Origin: Nymphaea colorata
Lineage: Eukaryota; Streptophyta; Magnoliopsida; Nymphaeales; Nymphaeaceae
Assembly (NCBI RefSeq): GCF_008831285.2
Contig: NW_022204965.1
Span: 1-41,268, forward strand
DNA length: 41,268 bases
Direction of reading: 5' to 3'
The position numbers and the translations under genes were made by a program. Positions 1 to 11,234 of the stretch are shown here, one piece after another (position 1 is the first letter of the stretch; each line of letters starts with the position of its first letter). The notes below the pieces were generated by a model that was not told the DNA's origin, did not search any database, and was given only the letters and a program-made list of their open reading frames with translations.

Positions 1-1399
1 CAGGCAAGCTATCCCAGCGTGTTTTTTTATCTGGCAAGTAGGTCAAATGGTCCCATTTGTCCATCTGGTGCCTGGCCCAGTGCCTACCCTTAGAGTCAGT
101 CATATGTTTTGGCAGCATATATACAGGACGTTTGCTACGAAGTTCCCACTGATCTTGTGTGTGTCAGAGGTTTCCCATCATTGAGAACTTTCTTGTCAGC
201 TAATTAATATTTTTGGGTGATGCATTTGAAAGAGGCCTAGCTTAAAACCGAACATGGAATCTTTTGCACCCTTTAGATATGATAAAAGTCATTTTGTGCA
301 TGAGTTTATAGTAATCTAATTAAAATATCATTAGATGCCATACCCAGTGTGCTACTTAGTCTTCACCTATAAAAATTAAAACTACTTAAGATATTACTAG
401 TACTTTTATATGGGAGAATTATAGCATGTTGAATGCCCAGTGTTGTTAGGTAATTAAAAAGTTAAAAGTCTATTGTTGAAAGCACCACAAACTGTTGTTG
501 AAATCATGATAAACTATTATAAAAACACACTACCACAAACTATAAACCGTTGCTATACCCTGCAATGTCTATATTTTAGCAAATAATGTTTTATTTTGAG
601 CTATACGACAATATCTAGCATCCATCAAATTTGAATCCGCACACACACACATATTCAAATTTGTCATTTCCTAGATCTTGTCTTATTACTACAAATAAAG
701 AACGGTCGCTAAAGCATGCAGCTGTATTAGCAACAGTGTATCAAATAGTGCCTATTTAAGGCACTTTTTTTAATGGTTTATGGTTTATCAGTGACATATT
801 TTAAATCTATTGGTCAGTCCAACATCCAGAAGATTAAAATGACTATATATATAATATATGTTTATTTAATATATATTTATCTGTATTTATAATTATATTT
901 ATCACTAGGAACCTTATTTTCCTAAGGAGTATGTTAACTTGTCAACCTTCTTCCTTCAAGTATCCATTGAGGCTCTTCGTCTGAAAACGGTAATGTTAAA
1001 AAAAATATTGTTCTTACCACTTTTGTTGTATTGCTAAAATAACGTAGACCACAAAAATGCATGGGGGCCCCAACCCTATGATGTATACCTTCTCCTTCAA
1101 TGGGGGCCCGAAATGCTATGCTTTCCTTGACGAGGAACCGTTCTGATGCAATCGGGCTGGGTTTCTCCTTCCATTAATGATGAAAAATAATATAAAGAAA
1201 AAAAAATCAACAGAAAAAACACAATTAAGAACTGGCCTCTAACTTAGCCTCAACACTCTCTTGCTCACTCAGCAAACTTTCCATGGTCAGGGTCAGCACT
1301 TTTCAAGATTTGTCTGACATGAATCAGTGACCTTCAGTATCATTAATGTTGGCTTTTCTTTTGTTTTTTGTTTTTTTTATTTTGTCAACGACAAAGGAG
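1..1399. other. Duplicated non-coding stretch
   Basis: No coding signal is visible. It contains an AT-rich run at about 840-900, a short (CA)n at about 640-652 and a cactaccacaaa string at 528 that resembles a CACTA-element end without a detectable partner. It is repeated at 37412-38860, where the AT run has expanded to more than 100 bp. Confidence 0.6.
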
Positions 1400-1499
1400 T
1401 TTCCAAAGGAGATAGCCTCCAAAGAGAAGTCATCTTTAACCACGGAATACCTTCTCACTATTGAGACTACCAAAGAACCAGAGTCACTCTCTTAGTTCC

Positions 1500-2660
1500 T
1501 TGACACGAGAACTAAGAGCATGACAGTTTGTGATCAGAGTAACATGACAGTCTTTAGGAATCCTCTCTACAAGAACAGAGTCCATAATTCTGATCATGTT
1601 TGAGAAGAGAAACCTTTGTACCACCAACCTGGTTTCCTGATTGGGGAGGCATTAAATCATAGTAAACCAGCCACTTTATAAACATTTGCAACACAATGTG
1701 GCCACTTCCAGCCCCCACTCATCTTTACTCTGACAATGCCAGAAATGGCTGAAAATTAAGGTTTGCAGCTAGATATTTATCGCCTGTATTACATATTGTC
1801 CTCATTCTTGTTTATAGAATACCTCACAACATGAGTGTCAGACTTCCCTCTCAGCAATCTCAGCTAGCTTAACCACCTCTTTATGCACCACCTGATTTTG
1901 AAACACCATAGCTTCCAGATTGTGATATTGAAGCAGGCAAGCCAACACCATCCGAATTCTTTACTTGAGAACCTCTTCCTCCACCACCAGTTCCAGACAG
2001 AGAAAAAGTCTGAGGTATGGAATTTATCAACTCCAAACCATGAATAGATGCATTGCTAAATGTTCATAGCATTAGTATATGAGAAAAGAAAGTGAGATAG
2101 ATCTTCACAAGCCCTCCACACAACTTAAAGACAGAAACAATAGAAGACCCTACATGTTGAAGTTTGGCATCAGCAGGTAGACGTTAATAACTACAAACAA
2201 ACACAAACCAGTTAGCTCTAGGTAACGCTTTTGCGTTCCACACTGTGCCATGTAACTACCATTCCTTTAATTTTACATGGTTCCAAACTTGGCTCCTGAG
2301 CTTTGCAGGTTTACGATTTTCTTTAGAACAAAGAAAATCTGCACTTTGCATGAGCCTAAGTTGAAGGCAATCTCCAATGCATTGCACATGTCGCCATAGA
2401 TTTAGCTCAATGTGGTGCTGTATTAGCATTTACTTAACCGACCTTCGAAGGAAAGGTTCTACTTCCCAAGCAGATCCAATGGAATCTGCTTGAGTAAAAC
2501 ATCCTCCATTGAACTTAGCAAGCTCCCCATTCATCACATTTCAAGTAACAGATTTAGATCCCGCCCAAGAGAAGAAATATTTGGAACCATTTCCACATAC
2601 CAAGTACTTTTCCTACTCATATTTTTTCATGCATAATGAGTCCCATATGCCCTGGTGAAA
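1500..2660 (-). other. LINE 3' part, no clear domain
   Basis: Plant L1 elements usually carry a zinc-binding (zf-RVT) and sometimes an RNase H domain after the RT. This stretch lies in the right place, directly after the G-G-L-G-I-R motif. It shows only short open runs on the minus strand, and I cannot point to the Cys/His cluster. The same sequence is present at 38950-40100 in copy 2. Confidence 0.4.
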
Positions 2661-4500
2661 AATTAATGTACATCCTAGAAACAACCGATTAGCTTCATTG
2701 ACCTCTTTAAGTTTTCTAATGCCGAGCCCACCTTCCTATTTAGGAAAAGCCAAGACATTCCAGGGAAGTAAATGAGGCTTACCCCTGCATCTGACTCTTC
2801 CTATAAAAAACTGCACACAATCTGTTTCATTTTCCAAATGACACCAAGAGGGCACTTGAGCACCAACATCCAGTAAATACGAAGTGCTTGTAATACTGAT
2901 TTGATCAAGTAGATCCTACTGCATAGGAAAGTAGCATGCTTTTTCATAAACTAAGTTTACTCTGTATTTTTAAAAGAATAAGAACCGTACCAACATTCTC
3001 AAATTCATTGCCTTGGGTGGGAGACCCAAATATCGAGTGGAAACTGTCATAGGCTCTCACCGAACTGATTACAAATACTTGCAATCTTGCTTTGGCCCAT
3101 ATTGAAAAAGAATAATGCTGATTTTTTAAGGTTAATCATCATTCCAGCATGGAGTTCAAACAGAAAAAAAATTGTAGATAAAGAAAGCCATTCTTGAAGG
3201 CTTTTACGAAAATCAAGATGGCATCAGCATACATTGTAGAAAAAACCCCTGCTATGCCTTTCCAATATGCAGTACTTCAATCATTCTTCTTTGAATTGTA
3301 GCTTGCAATGTATGTGAAAAGATTTTCATGACAATGAGGAATAAAAATGAAGATAAAGGTAACCTTATTGCAGACCATGAGAAGATCCAAAGTATGCACC
3401 TTGATGGTCATTAATCACAAGAGCACAGAAATCGTTTTTCACTACTTTTATTACTTTTTAAGTCCAAATAGGATGAAATCCTAAAAGAAAGATGGCAGCC
3501 TGTAAGAAAGTCCAATTGACCCTATCATATGCTTTTGATAGGTCTATCTTCAACATAAGCTAGTTGATCTTGCTTTAGACATTGTGTATACCATCTCAAG
3601 CACAAGAACAAGACATTGGTGGATGTTTCTTTCAAAAAACCACCTTGCATGTTGGAAATGACCCACTTTAGTGCCTTCTTCATTCTTGAAACCATGATTC
3701 TGAAAATAAATTTCAGTACACTATTCTGAAGAAAAATACGTCTGAAATTGGAAATGTGCACAGCTGAATCAAATTTAAGAATTATGATTATATGACTTCT
3801 GTCTAGTTTCTTAACAAGCTTTCCTTTCTAAAACAAAGAAATCTCTAGGGGCAACTGTGATATTAGTCCTTAACGTGCCCCGACTTTTTTGAAGGAACGA
3901 TTTCAGAAACCCATTCAGACCTGGTGTGCTATTGGAGTTGGCACCCATAACTATTATTGCACTTCCTCATCTGAAATGGGACTTAACAACGTTAAGTTTT
4001 CTTTTATAAATAGGCAGTGACCAACAGCAAGCTGATCCATAATAATTCTTGTTGAGTTGTCACGGGTAAAAACTCTTTAAAAATGAGAAGTACATGCTGA
4101 AAGAATTGGATCCTCCTCATAAAACTCCCCATCATCTGTCTTCATGTGCAAGAGTCTACTTTTTTTTACCTTTCTTGAACATAGCATGAAAACATTTGCT
4201 GTTATTAGCCCCTTTTTTTAGACATGATACCCTTACTTTCTTTTTCTTCATCTCAAAGAGCATCCGCAAGAAAACATCTAATATGATTTTCGGAAGTGGA
4301 CCAGTTATGAGAGTCAATATCTTGCCTCTATAAATTTCAATAAGAACCTTTTGAAGTATGTTAATTCTGGTATCAACTTTCTTGGTTCTATACTTACTCC
4401 AATTACTTAGGCATGGTCGTACTCTATTCTGTTTTGCGAGAAGTTTAAGCACTGCACATCCTCTACACTCCACTCTCCATGCTCTTGTATAATGACCTTA
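2660..4500 (-). pseudogene. LINE reverse transcriptase remnant, copy 1
   Basis: Reverse transcriptase copies LINE RNA at the nicked target. In minus-strand order there is the pre-RT linker (4473-4156, ending S-K-C-F-H-A), an R-x-I-x-L-x-N-S finger block (3761-3700, degenerate N-F-R-P-I-S-L-x-N), a palm stretch with L-A-Y-V-E-D to about 3525, a Y-A-D-A box at 3231-3220 where active enzymes have Y/F-A-D-D, then I-N-L-K-K-S near 3130, and finally E-G-G-L-G-I-R-K-L near 2740-2700. Several stops and shifts break it. The second catalytic Asp of the box is Ala (codon GCC), so this copy could not work even with its frame restored. Confidence 0.82.
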
Positions 4501-4619
4501 CAACTAGGTTGACACTCTCAATAAAGGAACTATTTAAATCTTCATCTTCTCTTGCATGCGGTTTCAAAGATATTTAATTTACATGTAAAAGAGAAGTGCT
4601 GAGTGGTCTAAAGAACTTC

Positions 4620-5270
4620 TTGGTTGTACCAAAAGCTGCCCACAATTTTCAACTTGCTCAAAAATCTATCTAAGTTGCTTTGAACCAGTGCTGTCGGGGA
4701 GTAGAGATTGGTTCAAGTGAAAGCTCTGTTTCTGTCCACAATCTCTCTTAGTCCAACATCTTGAATGAATCCATTGAATGCTAAGCAAGCTTGTCTAGCA
4801 GGGGCAGGCCCATTTTTTAGACTCCTTATAAGTTGAATTAAAATATTTCATTATAATACTAACATTTGTTTATTGGCAACAATGGTATTTAACATAACCA
4901 ATTGGTCTTTGCGAAGTCTAAAGTGACGGTGTAGATACACCCCTATTGTATCAAAGTTGAGATTCAAAGCTTTATGAATAAACAAACAATCTATCCAAAA
5001 TTTATTAAATTTGCAACTAGTCCATCTAAAATCAGCCTGTCTCTAACTCTACACAATTATGGCGCCATTAAGATTCATATCAATATTAGATTAAAAAAAA
5101 ACTCCTCGTAGTGATTGCAAAAGGATTTGAAGTTGTCTGCATTCAACATGATATCGAAACATGAAAATGATCCCAAGTTGATGAGATATCACCCAATTGC
5201 CAAAATCTTTCTACATTGTTAGAGTAGCAAGGCCTCTAACATTCCAACTATAAACTTCATTTGATGGCAA
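4620..5270 (-). pseudogene. LINE endonuclease domain remnant, copy 1
   Basis: This is the start of ORF2. On the minus strand near 5258-5220 it reads M-K-F-I followed by a degenerate W-N-V-R-G-L-like run, the usual opening of plant LINE endonucleases, which nick target DNA. Near 4830-4640 it reads F-N-G-F-I-Q-D-V-G-L-R-E-I, a degenerate F-T-W-T-N and then L-D-R-F-L, the standard C-terminal signature of the APE-type domain. The catalytic G-D-F-N motif is degraded: it reads M-K-Y-F-N here and M-K-D-F-N in copy 2. Many stops interrupt the frame. The domain lies between ORF1 and the RT domain as in L1 elements. Confidence 0.75.
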
Positions 5271-5499
5271 TTGGCAACTCCTCTTAGGCTTCTTTTCCTA
5301 CAGGAGAACATTCTCTTTGTTATGGAAATCCTCTGCTCCTTGGATATCCATGTCAGGATCATGTTGCGCCAACTTCCCTTCTTTCGGGCCAGAACTTTAT
5401 ATAGCCCTAAAAAATGTTGTCCCACAACCCTTCTTCTTAAAATTGTTAACTTCTTTGGAATGGAGAGATCTTTTTTGTTCAAACTAATATTCATAGGAG

Positions 5500-6910
5500 A
5501 GGAAGACCTTTTATCTTTTTGTTTTCAGTCCATTAGTACAGTCCTAGTGGAGTTCAAAAATCCAAATCCAGGAAAAAAATCCTCCTCAACTTCTGTCGCT
5601 TTCTTCTTGGTTTCATGGCAGGACTCAGCAATAGTTTTACCATGGTTAACCTTCAATGAGGATGATTCCATCACCACTTCATATGACATAATCCCTTGAG
5701 ACTCGTGACCCATAGATCGTAGGTCTTCAACAGGAAGTACATCTTGTTCAAAAGGCACAAATTGATTTCATTTAATATTAGATAGCTTGCATTGCTTAGA
5801 GCCTAGATTCCACCTTCTATTAGCAATAATGACCTGAGTCCATCCATTTGAGGGTTCAGTATTCACTTTTCCCTCCCTCATATGAGTGAGACGGATCTCC
5901 TGTGGAATGTAATGAAACCCCACATAAGGTACAAAAACAAATTTTTGTTTCATCTTCCACCATTTATTCAAAAACTTTATCACCATCAAGTATACAAATC
6001 GAACCCATAAGTGAAGCCATCAACATCTACGAAAAAACTACCCAGAACCTTAACGACACCAGCTAACACCTAGCAGTTCCACATATAAAGAGGCAACTTC
6101 GGTAGACGAATCCCTAAGAGGTTATCGTGACAGCTTGAAGTCGAAGCGGCATTCCTGACTTCCACTTGCTAGTGGCCAAAAACCTACCGTGAACATGCCA
6201 TTTTTTTTGTTGCATAACTTCCTCTAAATATTCCTTTGAGGATGCCTTGATAAAAAAGAGTCATTTTGAAAGGAGTGAAAATTATTTTCTCCTGATACAA
6301 ATTGTGAAAAACTTCCACCCAATCCAGACGAAATCTTGAGCTACCGCCTAACAGAATTGCAATAGCAGTCCATCTGTCCACCATTTATTGAAAAACTTTA
6401 TCTCCATCAAGTATACAAATCGAACCCATAAGTGAAGCCATCAGCATCTACAAAAAAGTTACCCAGAACCTTAACGACACCAGCTAACACCTAGCAGTTC
6501 CACATATAAAGAGGCAACTTCGGTAGACGAATCCCTAGAGAGGTTATCATGACAGCTTGAAGTCGAAGCGGCATTCCTGACTTCCACTTGCTAGTGGCCA
6601 AAAACCTATCGTGAACATGCCATTTTTTTTGTTGCATAACTTCCTCTAATATTCCTTTGAGGATGCCTTGATAAAAAAGAGTCATTTTGAAAGGAGTGAA
6701 AATTGTTTTCTCCTGATACAAATTGTGAAAAACTTCCACCCAATCCAGACGAAATCTTGAGCTACCACCTAACAGAATTGCAATAGCAGTCCATCTGAAA
6801 GGTCTGACCATTTGCTTCCCCTCAATTTCACACACCTCAAGATCTGGTAATCCAAATGCCTCCTCCCACTCATTTTGGTCCACAACACCAGCGCTCTTTA
6901 CCACCGACAC
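5500..6910 (-). pseudogene. LINE ORF1 (DUF4283-like) remnant
   Basis: Plant LINE ORF1 proteins bind nucleic acid through an N-terminal DUF4283-like domain and often carry a zinc knuckle. The 139-codon stretch at 6910-6491 has the DUF4283 pattern: a W-T-A-I block, then a V-E-V-F block, then a K-W-K-S-G-M-P-L-R-L stretch, a second P-L-Y-M-W-N block (the usual L-P-x-x-x-W-N) and then a G-x-F-x-x-A-D-x-x-T-like run in another frame. Further pieces lie at 5989-5768 and 5758-5525, including an E/K-rich C-terminal part. I see no clear CCHC knuckle. A 421-bp tandem duplication (5951-6797) splits the domain. It sits directly 5' of the endonuclease-RT ORF, as expected for L1 elements. The domain identity is by pattern and is moderately sure. 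Confidence 0.65.
5951..6797. repeat. 421-bp tandem duplication inside LINE ORF1
   Basis: The sequence at about 5951-6376 is repeated head to tail at 6372-6797 with a shift of exactly 421 bp; for example aatagcagtccatctg falls at 6361 and 6782, and catttatt at 5961 and 6382. The two units differ by only a few substitutions and one-base indels. Both units start and end at a catct(t/g)..ccac motif, so the duplication may have used short homology. It duplicates the middle of ORF1 and is younger than most of the damage in the element. Confidence 0.93.
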
Positions 6911-7228
6911 CCAAAATCATCGCACTGATAGAACTGACTGGAATCCTTGATCAATAGGTGACTTTTCATGATCCATCATCTCTAAGGATGGGCGAGAGCC
7001 TCCACCACCCACGATAAAGTGATGCTCACGAACATTTTCCTAACTCTAACCTAGGGTTCATGTTGTTCCCTTTCTTGCTTCTTCATGTGATAACTACATC
7101 TTCTCCTTGACCAAGAACTGTTACATGTGGAACAATCCACACGCTACTCACTTTGACCGTGTGCTTCTTTTCCCCACCATTTGTATTTAAATCCACACCC
7201 TTAGTCACAACCAACGTCATGACTCCTT

Positions 7229-7236
7229 TATAAATA
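7229..7236 (+). promoter_or_regulatory. TATA box of AP1
   Basis: TATAAATA lies 40 bp before the former start codon of AP1. The paralogue AP2 has the same octamer at 18001-18008, and the flanks align (a tgact-tcc stretch just upstream in both). Homology upstream of the box lasts only about 22 bp, because LINE sequence begins by about 7206. Confidence 0.65.
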
Positions 7237-7268
7237 CAAGGAGTTTTCTTTGTAGATCCATGATTACC

Positions 7269-9219
7269 ATAGCCACCTTCCTCTCCTCCTTCATGATCCT
7301 CCTCCTGTAACTTCTCCCAGTTGCACTATCAAACTTTCCTACCAACATCTTCACCAACACTGTCAATGTTAACCAAAATCCGGCTTCTGATAGACCTCAT
7401 TCACCAAGACTTGCCTCTCTCTCATCTCTATGATCCTTCATCCGCTCCTGTTCGACACACTGAGCAGGGCAGCTCTACGCTTCAAGTTGTGCTCCCAATT
7501 GGCTTCAGGATATGCCAACACCAACAACACGACCATCCACATGTATTCTCATGAACCTGACCGCAAAAATCTGGAAATATCTGGCAAATTCCAGATTTCA
7601 AGGAAATGCCCCGGTAACTTAGAAGTTTAGAACTAAAGCCAATTGATCCTAGAAACGTTCGTCTGGGTTGTCACGGCTGAACTCGATGCCTGAAAAGTAA
7701 GAAAGAAATGGAAACTTGTGTCGTAAAAAGTTTAGAAACGAGTTGATCTGGCAACTCTATCTTATGAAAAGTAACAAAAATTGATTGAAACTTGTGTCCA
7801 GCTATCTAAGGGTCCTTTCAAGATTCAATTGCTACGATTATTCTCTTTGTTTTCATGTTTAATTGAGTTGAGGAGGACTATCTGGTTAACTTGTGAAATG
7901 TGTTGGGGTCTGCTGAACAGGTGAAACTGCCGACAAGCGTTCACATCCTGCAATCAAACGTGGTTGAAATGTTTTGGAAAACTTCCACCTGTATGACAAA
8001 ACAAAAATTTTAGAAAAGAAAGTTGGTCGTATGTCCAACTATTTCTTCTCAAATCCCACCATACAACCTATATACTTAAATCTATGAGAGAATAGGCTGG
8101 TAGGCAGTTGTTTCGACTTATCGAAGCAGCACCTTCATGTGCTATAAAAAGAAGACATTGATACATCTATATATAGAGAGTTTCTCATGCAGCTTTACAT
8201 TAGTACATCACTAGAAGTCCAATCTTACTGGGTCATCATCGATACTGGCAGCAACCTCAAATGGACATTGTTGTTCTTTACTACAACTTTACCTACCAAA
8301 TGAAGTCAACATTAAAGCCACTTCAGTCTTCCACATACCATAACCTGAGATGCACCACTAGCTTCTGGTCCGCTTGTGACGACAACCAACTTCGTAGTGT
8401 CAAGTCCTCATATGGTGATGGATCTGTTGTAGAAGGGTCCCTTGCTCTCGAAAGATTTTGGTTTGAGGTTGGCACTGATGACACCATCAAGCTTCCGACA
8501 ATCGCCTTTGGTTGCGTTCATAATGAAAATAGTGTTGAATTCGAAAATCTTGTACATCCTAGTCTTGTTGGCCTCAGGCCCGGATCTCTTTCACTTGTTA
8601 GTCACAACAGCTTCTTTATTAACCATAAATTTGCTTACAGTCTTCCTCTCCATAGCAAGAAAAATAATGTCATTGAGTAGATCAAATTCTGTGAGGAGGT
8701 AGAGTTCTTCGGAACCCAAGAGGTTCAACAGGTGCCAATGGAAGCAAATGCAGCTCAAGGCACTTTCTATACACTCACACTAGATTACATAAATGTGGGG
8801 AACAACAGACTCACAATATAGTTTGGAGGTGCACAGACGGCAACAGGGTTGGGATATGCTGGATCAATTATGATAGACTCGGGTACCACACTGACTATCT
8901 TGCCAAAGATGTGTATGATCAAGTGGCAAACGCGGTGACTAATGTCACAAACCATAAACGCTTCTATCATCCTAACCAAGATTACTTGTGTTATAATGTA
9001 GAGAATAATGGTGATCCATATTAAGGATTGCTGGAGATGACCTTTCATTCCACCAACGCAGGCTTGAAGCTGCCACCTTCAAATATCTTTTGGATGTATA
9101 GAAGTGCGACAGCTAGCTTAGCCATTTTTGGGAATGTTTTCCAGCAGAACATGCATGTGAAATATGATTTGGGGAAGGGGCTGCTTTCTTTTGCACCAAT
9201 TGAATGTACTCAGGGCTAA
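7269..9219 (+). pseudogene. Nepenthesin-like aspartic protease pseudogene AP1
   Basis: This was a secreted pepsin-family (A1) aspartic protease of the plant nepenthesin/CDR1 type. The signal peptide region starts at 7269, where AP2 has ATG and this copy has ATA. The propeptide motif I-D-L-I-H-Q-D follows near 7400 (family consensus I-H-R-D). About 650 bp without protease homology then follow before the mature core. In the core the first catalytic triplet D-T-G is at 8241-8249, the flap reads S-Y-G-D-G-S, then come F-G-C-V-H and K-F-A-Y-S-L, with the second triplet D-S-G at 8876-8884. The C-terminus aligns with AP2 to the stop at 9217. Damage: lost start, an early TAA, frameshifts near 7370, 8265 and 8900, in-frame TAG at 8678, a TAG near 8820 and a TAA near 9022. 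The cysteine cluster after D-T-G-S-N, typical of nepenthesins and present in AP2, is lost. It is non-functional. Confidence 0.9.
7560..8200. other. Non-protease segment inside AP1
   Basis: AP2 runs without a break from propeptide to catalytic core, but AP1 has about 640 bp here with no match to it. Genes of this family usually lack introns, so an insertion is more likely than an intron. No terminal repeats, target duplication or coding signal was recognised. Confidence 0.55.
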
Positions 9220-9221
9220 AG

Positions 9222-9224
<3 letters not shown>

Positions 9225-9275
<51 letters not shown>
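9225..9275. repeat. (TA)n microsatellite after AP1
   Basis: An uninterrupted TA run of about 51 bp begins six bases after the AP1 stop codon. AP2 has no such run at the equivalent place. Confidence 0.97.
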
Positions 9276-9277
<2 letters not shown>

Positions 9278-10479
9278 TTTTGTGATGATCTACGTGGTTC
9301 TCTGTACTAGTCTATAACTGGCAGCATTGGACGCTGCTTATGTTTTATGTCCTGATTGTCATGTGGTTGATGGTGTTATTTTTTCATGTTGAATAAATAT
9401 ATGTATCTTTTTTCAAAGATGCTTTCCCTTTGTTTAAGTTTAAAGCTTAACTTAGATATGTCTGCACAAGTATGGACATTAACTATGGCTTTAACTCGAC
9501 AGTCGCTAATACTGGATATTCTGTCGCTAATAAGTAATCACGACGGTTAAAACTACAACAACACAAGTCCTGTGGCCCAAACGATTACCGATGAAAATGG
9601 CCATCGTGTCTTAGTTGTGTTTGTTGCGACATTAGTTGCTTTAAGTTAGCATAATGGCCATAGCATGTGCCTACACCTTATTGTAACTTTGACGATGGAA
9701 ATTTCGGTCCCATAACACAATGTGTTCTGTGACGGTTATATAAATCGCTTAACTTTACAATGTCTTTTAACTTTGCAACTAAAAATGCTAACCTTCCATC
9801 AACAATGATGGTTGTTGTAGCTTGCACAGTGTTTGTTGAGAGTCAGGTAGTCAGTTCCAATACCATGAGCATTATTCTCAATGAACCATAAAGGTTGGCA
9901 GGAGCTACTCCTAAACTGAAGGGAGTGAGCATAAATTCACCTGGTTTTGATGTTTCTCTAGACCCTGGGGTAAAGGGGACGAGTAGAGCTTCTGCCCCTC
10001 ATGCATGCAGGCGGCAGGTTCACTCTCGCTCACCCGTAACAAAGAAGGGTTTTCTCCACTAGCAAGAGGTCCACTAAAATGTCATGCATTTGAGAACAGT
10101 GTTTATAAAAGTTGGCCTGAATTAATTTAAGTCAATTTGAATTGTTTGGCAAACCAATTTTATTCAGTGGCTGTTGCCCCGTGTTGTTATTTAATTATCT
10201 TTAAATACTTTTAAGATTTTTTCTTTTCTATTTTTCACTTGGTTTTCTTAAATCTAGTATACTGATTTATCTTACCGACAGCCTGCAGGTTGTTTCGCTT
10301 TGGGTTTCGATTCTGATTCCGATTGTTATAAACATTTATTAGAAACAAATGTTCTATAGAATGGATTCATTTGCACTATTACCCAAATAAATATATATTG
10401 TTGAAGGTTCCACACTGCATTCAATTATCAAACAAGTAATCTACTTAATTTACAATTTATTTTAAATGTGCATTTGTCA
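9276..10479. other. Non-coding; possible CACTA-like subterminal region
   Basis: No gene is seen. Between 9480 and 9840 short motifs such as gtcgctaat, gacggtta and their variants recur (9502, 9523, 9542, 9731), which resembles the subterminal repeats of CACTA-type DNA transposons. No terminal CACTA motif pair was found, so this is only a hint. The rest is AT-rich without recognisable content. Confidence 0.3.
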
Positions 10480-11230
10480 GTATCGATTGAAGAAATCAAC
10501 AAGCGACATCCCATGACAATGCTGGTGGCTAAAGTTCAGTTTCTCCTCCTCCACCACCCTTCTCTCCTCATTCTTCTTGACTTTTATTTGAATCCCTTGA
10601 ATATTCAGGAATGACCCAGCCAATCCAGTTTTCAGTCCACCTGATCGAATCATATGAAAATCCCATCAAAGGATCTGTAATGGCCCACCAAGCAGGAAAG
10701 TTGCCATGATCTTTGAGAAAATTGATTTCTCACTACATGGATAAGCTCGCCCTAACCTGTCAACCTGTAACCTCAGCCTCATCTTTAGTGGATGTACCCA
10801 AATTTTTTGACTGAACATTGCTGAGTCACCGATCTGAGTTTGATAGTGCCCATGTGGCACTATGATGTGACTGGAACTGAGTCCAGCTTTATCACAATAT
10901 AATTTTTGACTAACTCTTATGGGTAAGGTGCACACCGACCCACCCTTAGCTCCACTACTGCCCTTCTTCCAACATAGTCCCCTCACAAAATGTTACAATG
11001 TCAGCTGGTGTCTAGAAATTAGTGACATAGACAGTGGATTAAATTATTTAGTTAATTACCTATTTGACATTTCAATAAAGCGAGGGGCTCCCTCGGCAGT
11101 TTCCCAGCAAATATCACAAGCAGTGGCTGCCGGATGGGCATGCAGACCAATTACATTATTATACTTGAACATATATGTTAGGTATGGGAAAACTATATAT
11201 GTTACACTTATAACGTGATAACTCGATTGC
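10480..11230. repeat. Paralogous repeat module (third copy of 15090-15850)
   Basis: The start (tgaagaaatcaacaagcgac at 10488) matches 28853 and 35323. The rest matches 15090-15850 and 33650-34440, including the strings gacatagacagtggatta, ctatttgac and gtggctgccgga. No coding potential is shared between the copies. Confidence 0.75.
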
Positions 11231-11234
11231 AAGA

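Larger units (their letters stand above)
1..4860. repeat. Long direct repeat, copy 1
   Basis: This stretch reappears in the same orientation at 37412-41268. The match is near-identical by eye over long runs, broken by small indels. It begins at or before base 1 (the phrase ctatcccagcg occurs at 9 and again near 37421) and copy 2 runs off the window end. It holds the 3' half of a minus-strand LINE (above about 1400) and about 1.3 kb with no coding signal. Because that non-coding part is also shared, a segmental duplication is possible, although a long LINE 3' end would explain it too. Three deletions distinguish copy 2: 991 bp matching 2982-3972, about 62 bp matching about 2761-2822, and about 36 bp near 1627. 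Confidence 0.9.
1400..7206 (-). mobile_element. Decayed L1-type LINE, copy 1
   Basis: This is a non-LTR retrotransposon on the minus strand. From its 5' end (high coordinates) it shows an ORF1 nucleic-acid-binding protein, an APE-type endonuclease, a linker with the motif resembling K-x-L-K-x-G-x-x-x-S-x-x-F-H, and a reverse transcriptase. The T-rich run at about 1355-1380 on the plus strand could be its poly(A) tail, which would place the 3' end near 1400; this is inference. All reading frames are broken by stops and shifts, so the element is dead. The 5' boundary at about 7206 is set by where homology between the AP1 and AP2 promoters begins. The RT motif order and the GGLGIR motif make the LINE call firm; the exact ends are not. 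Confidence 0.85.

Noticed and set aside
528-545. cactaccacaaa as a CACTA transposon end
   Set aside because: No inverted partner or 3-bp duplication was found in the following 1 kb, and the same holds in copy 2 near 37938.
5271-5699. 142-codon plus-strand ORF
   Set aside because: It is opposite to LINE ORF1/endonuclease sequence on the minus strand and has no family motif.
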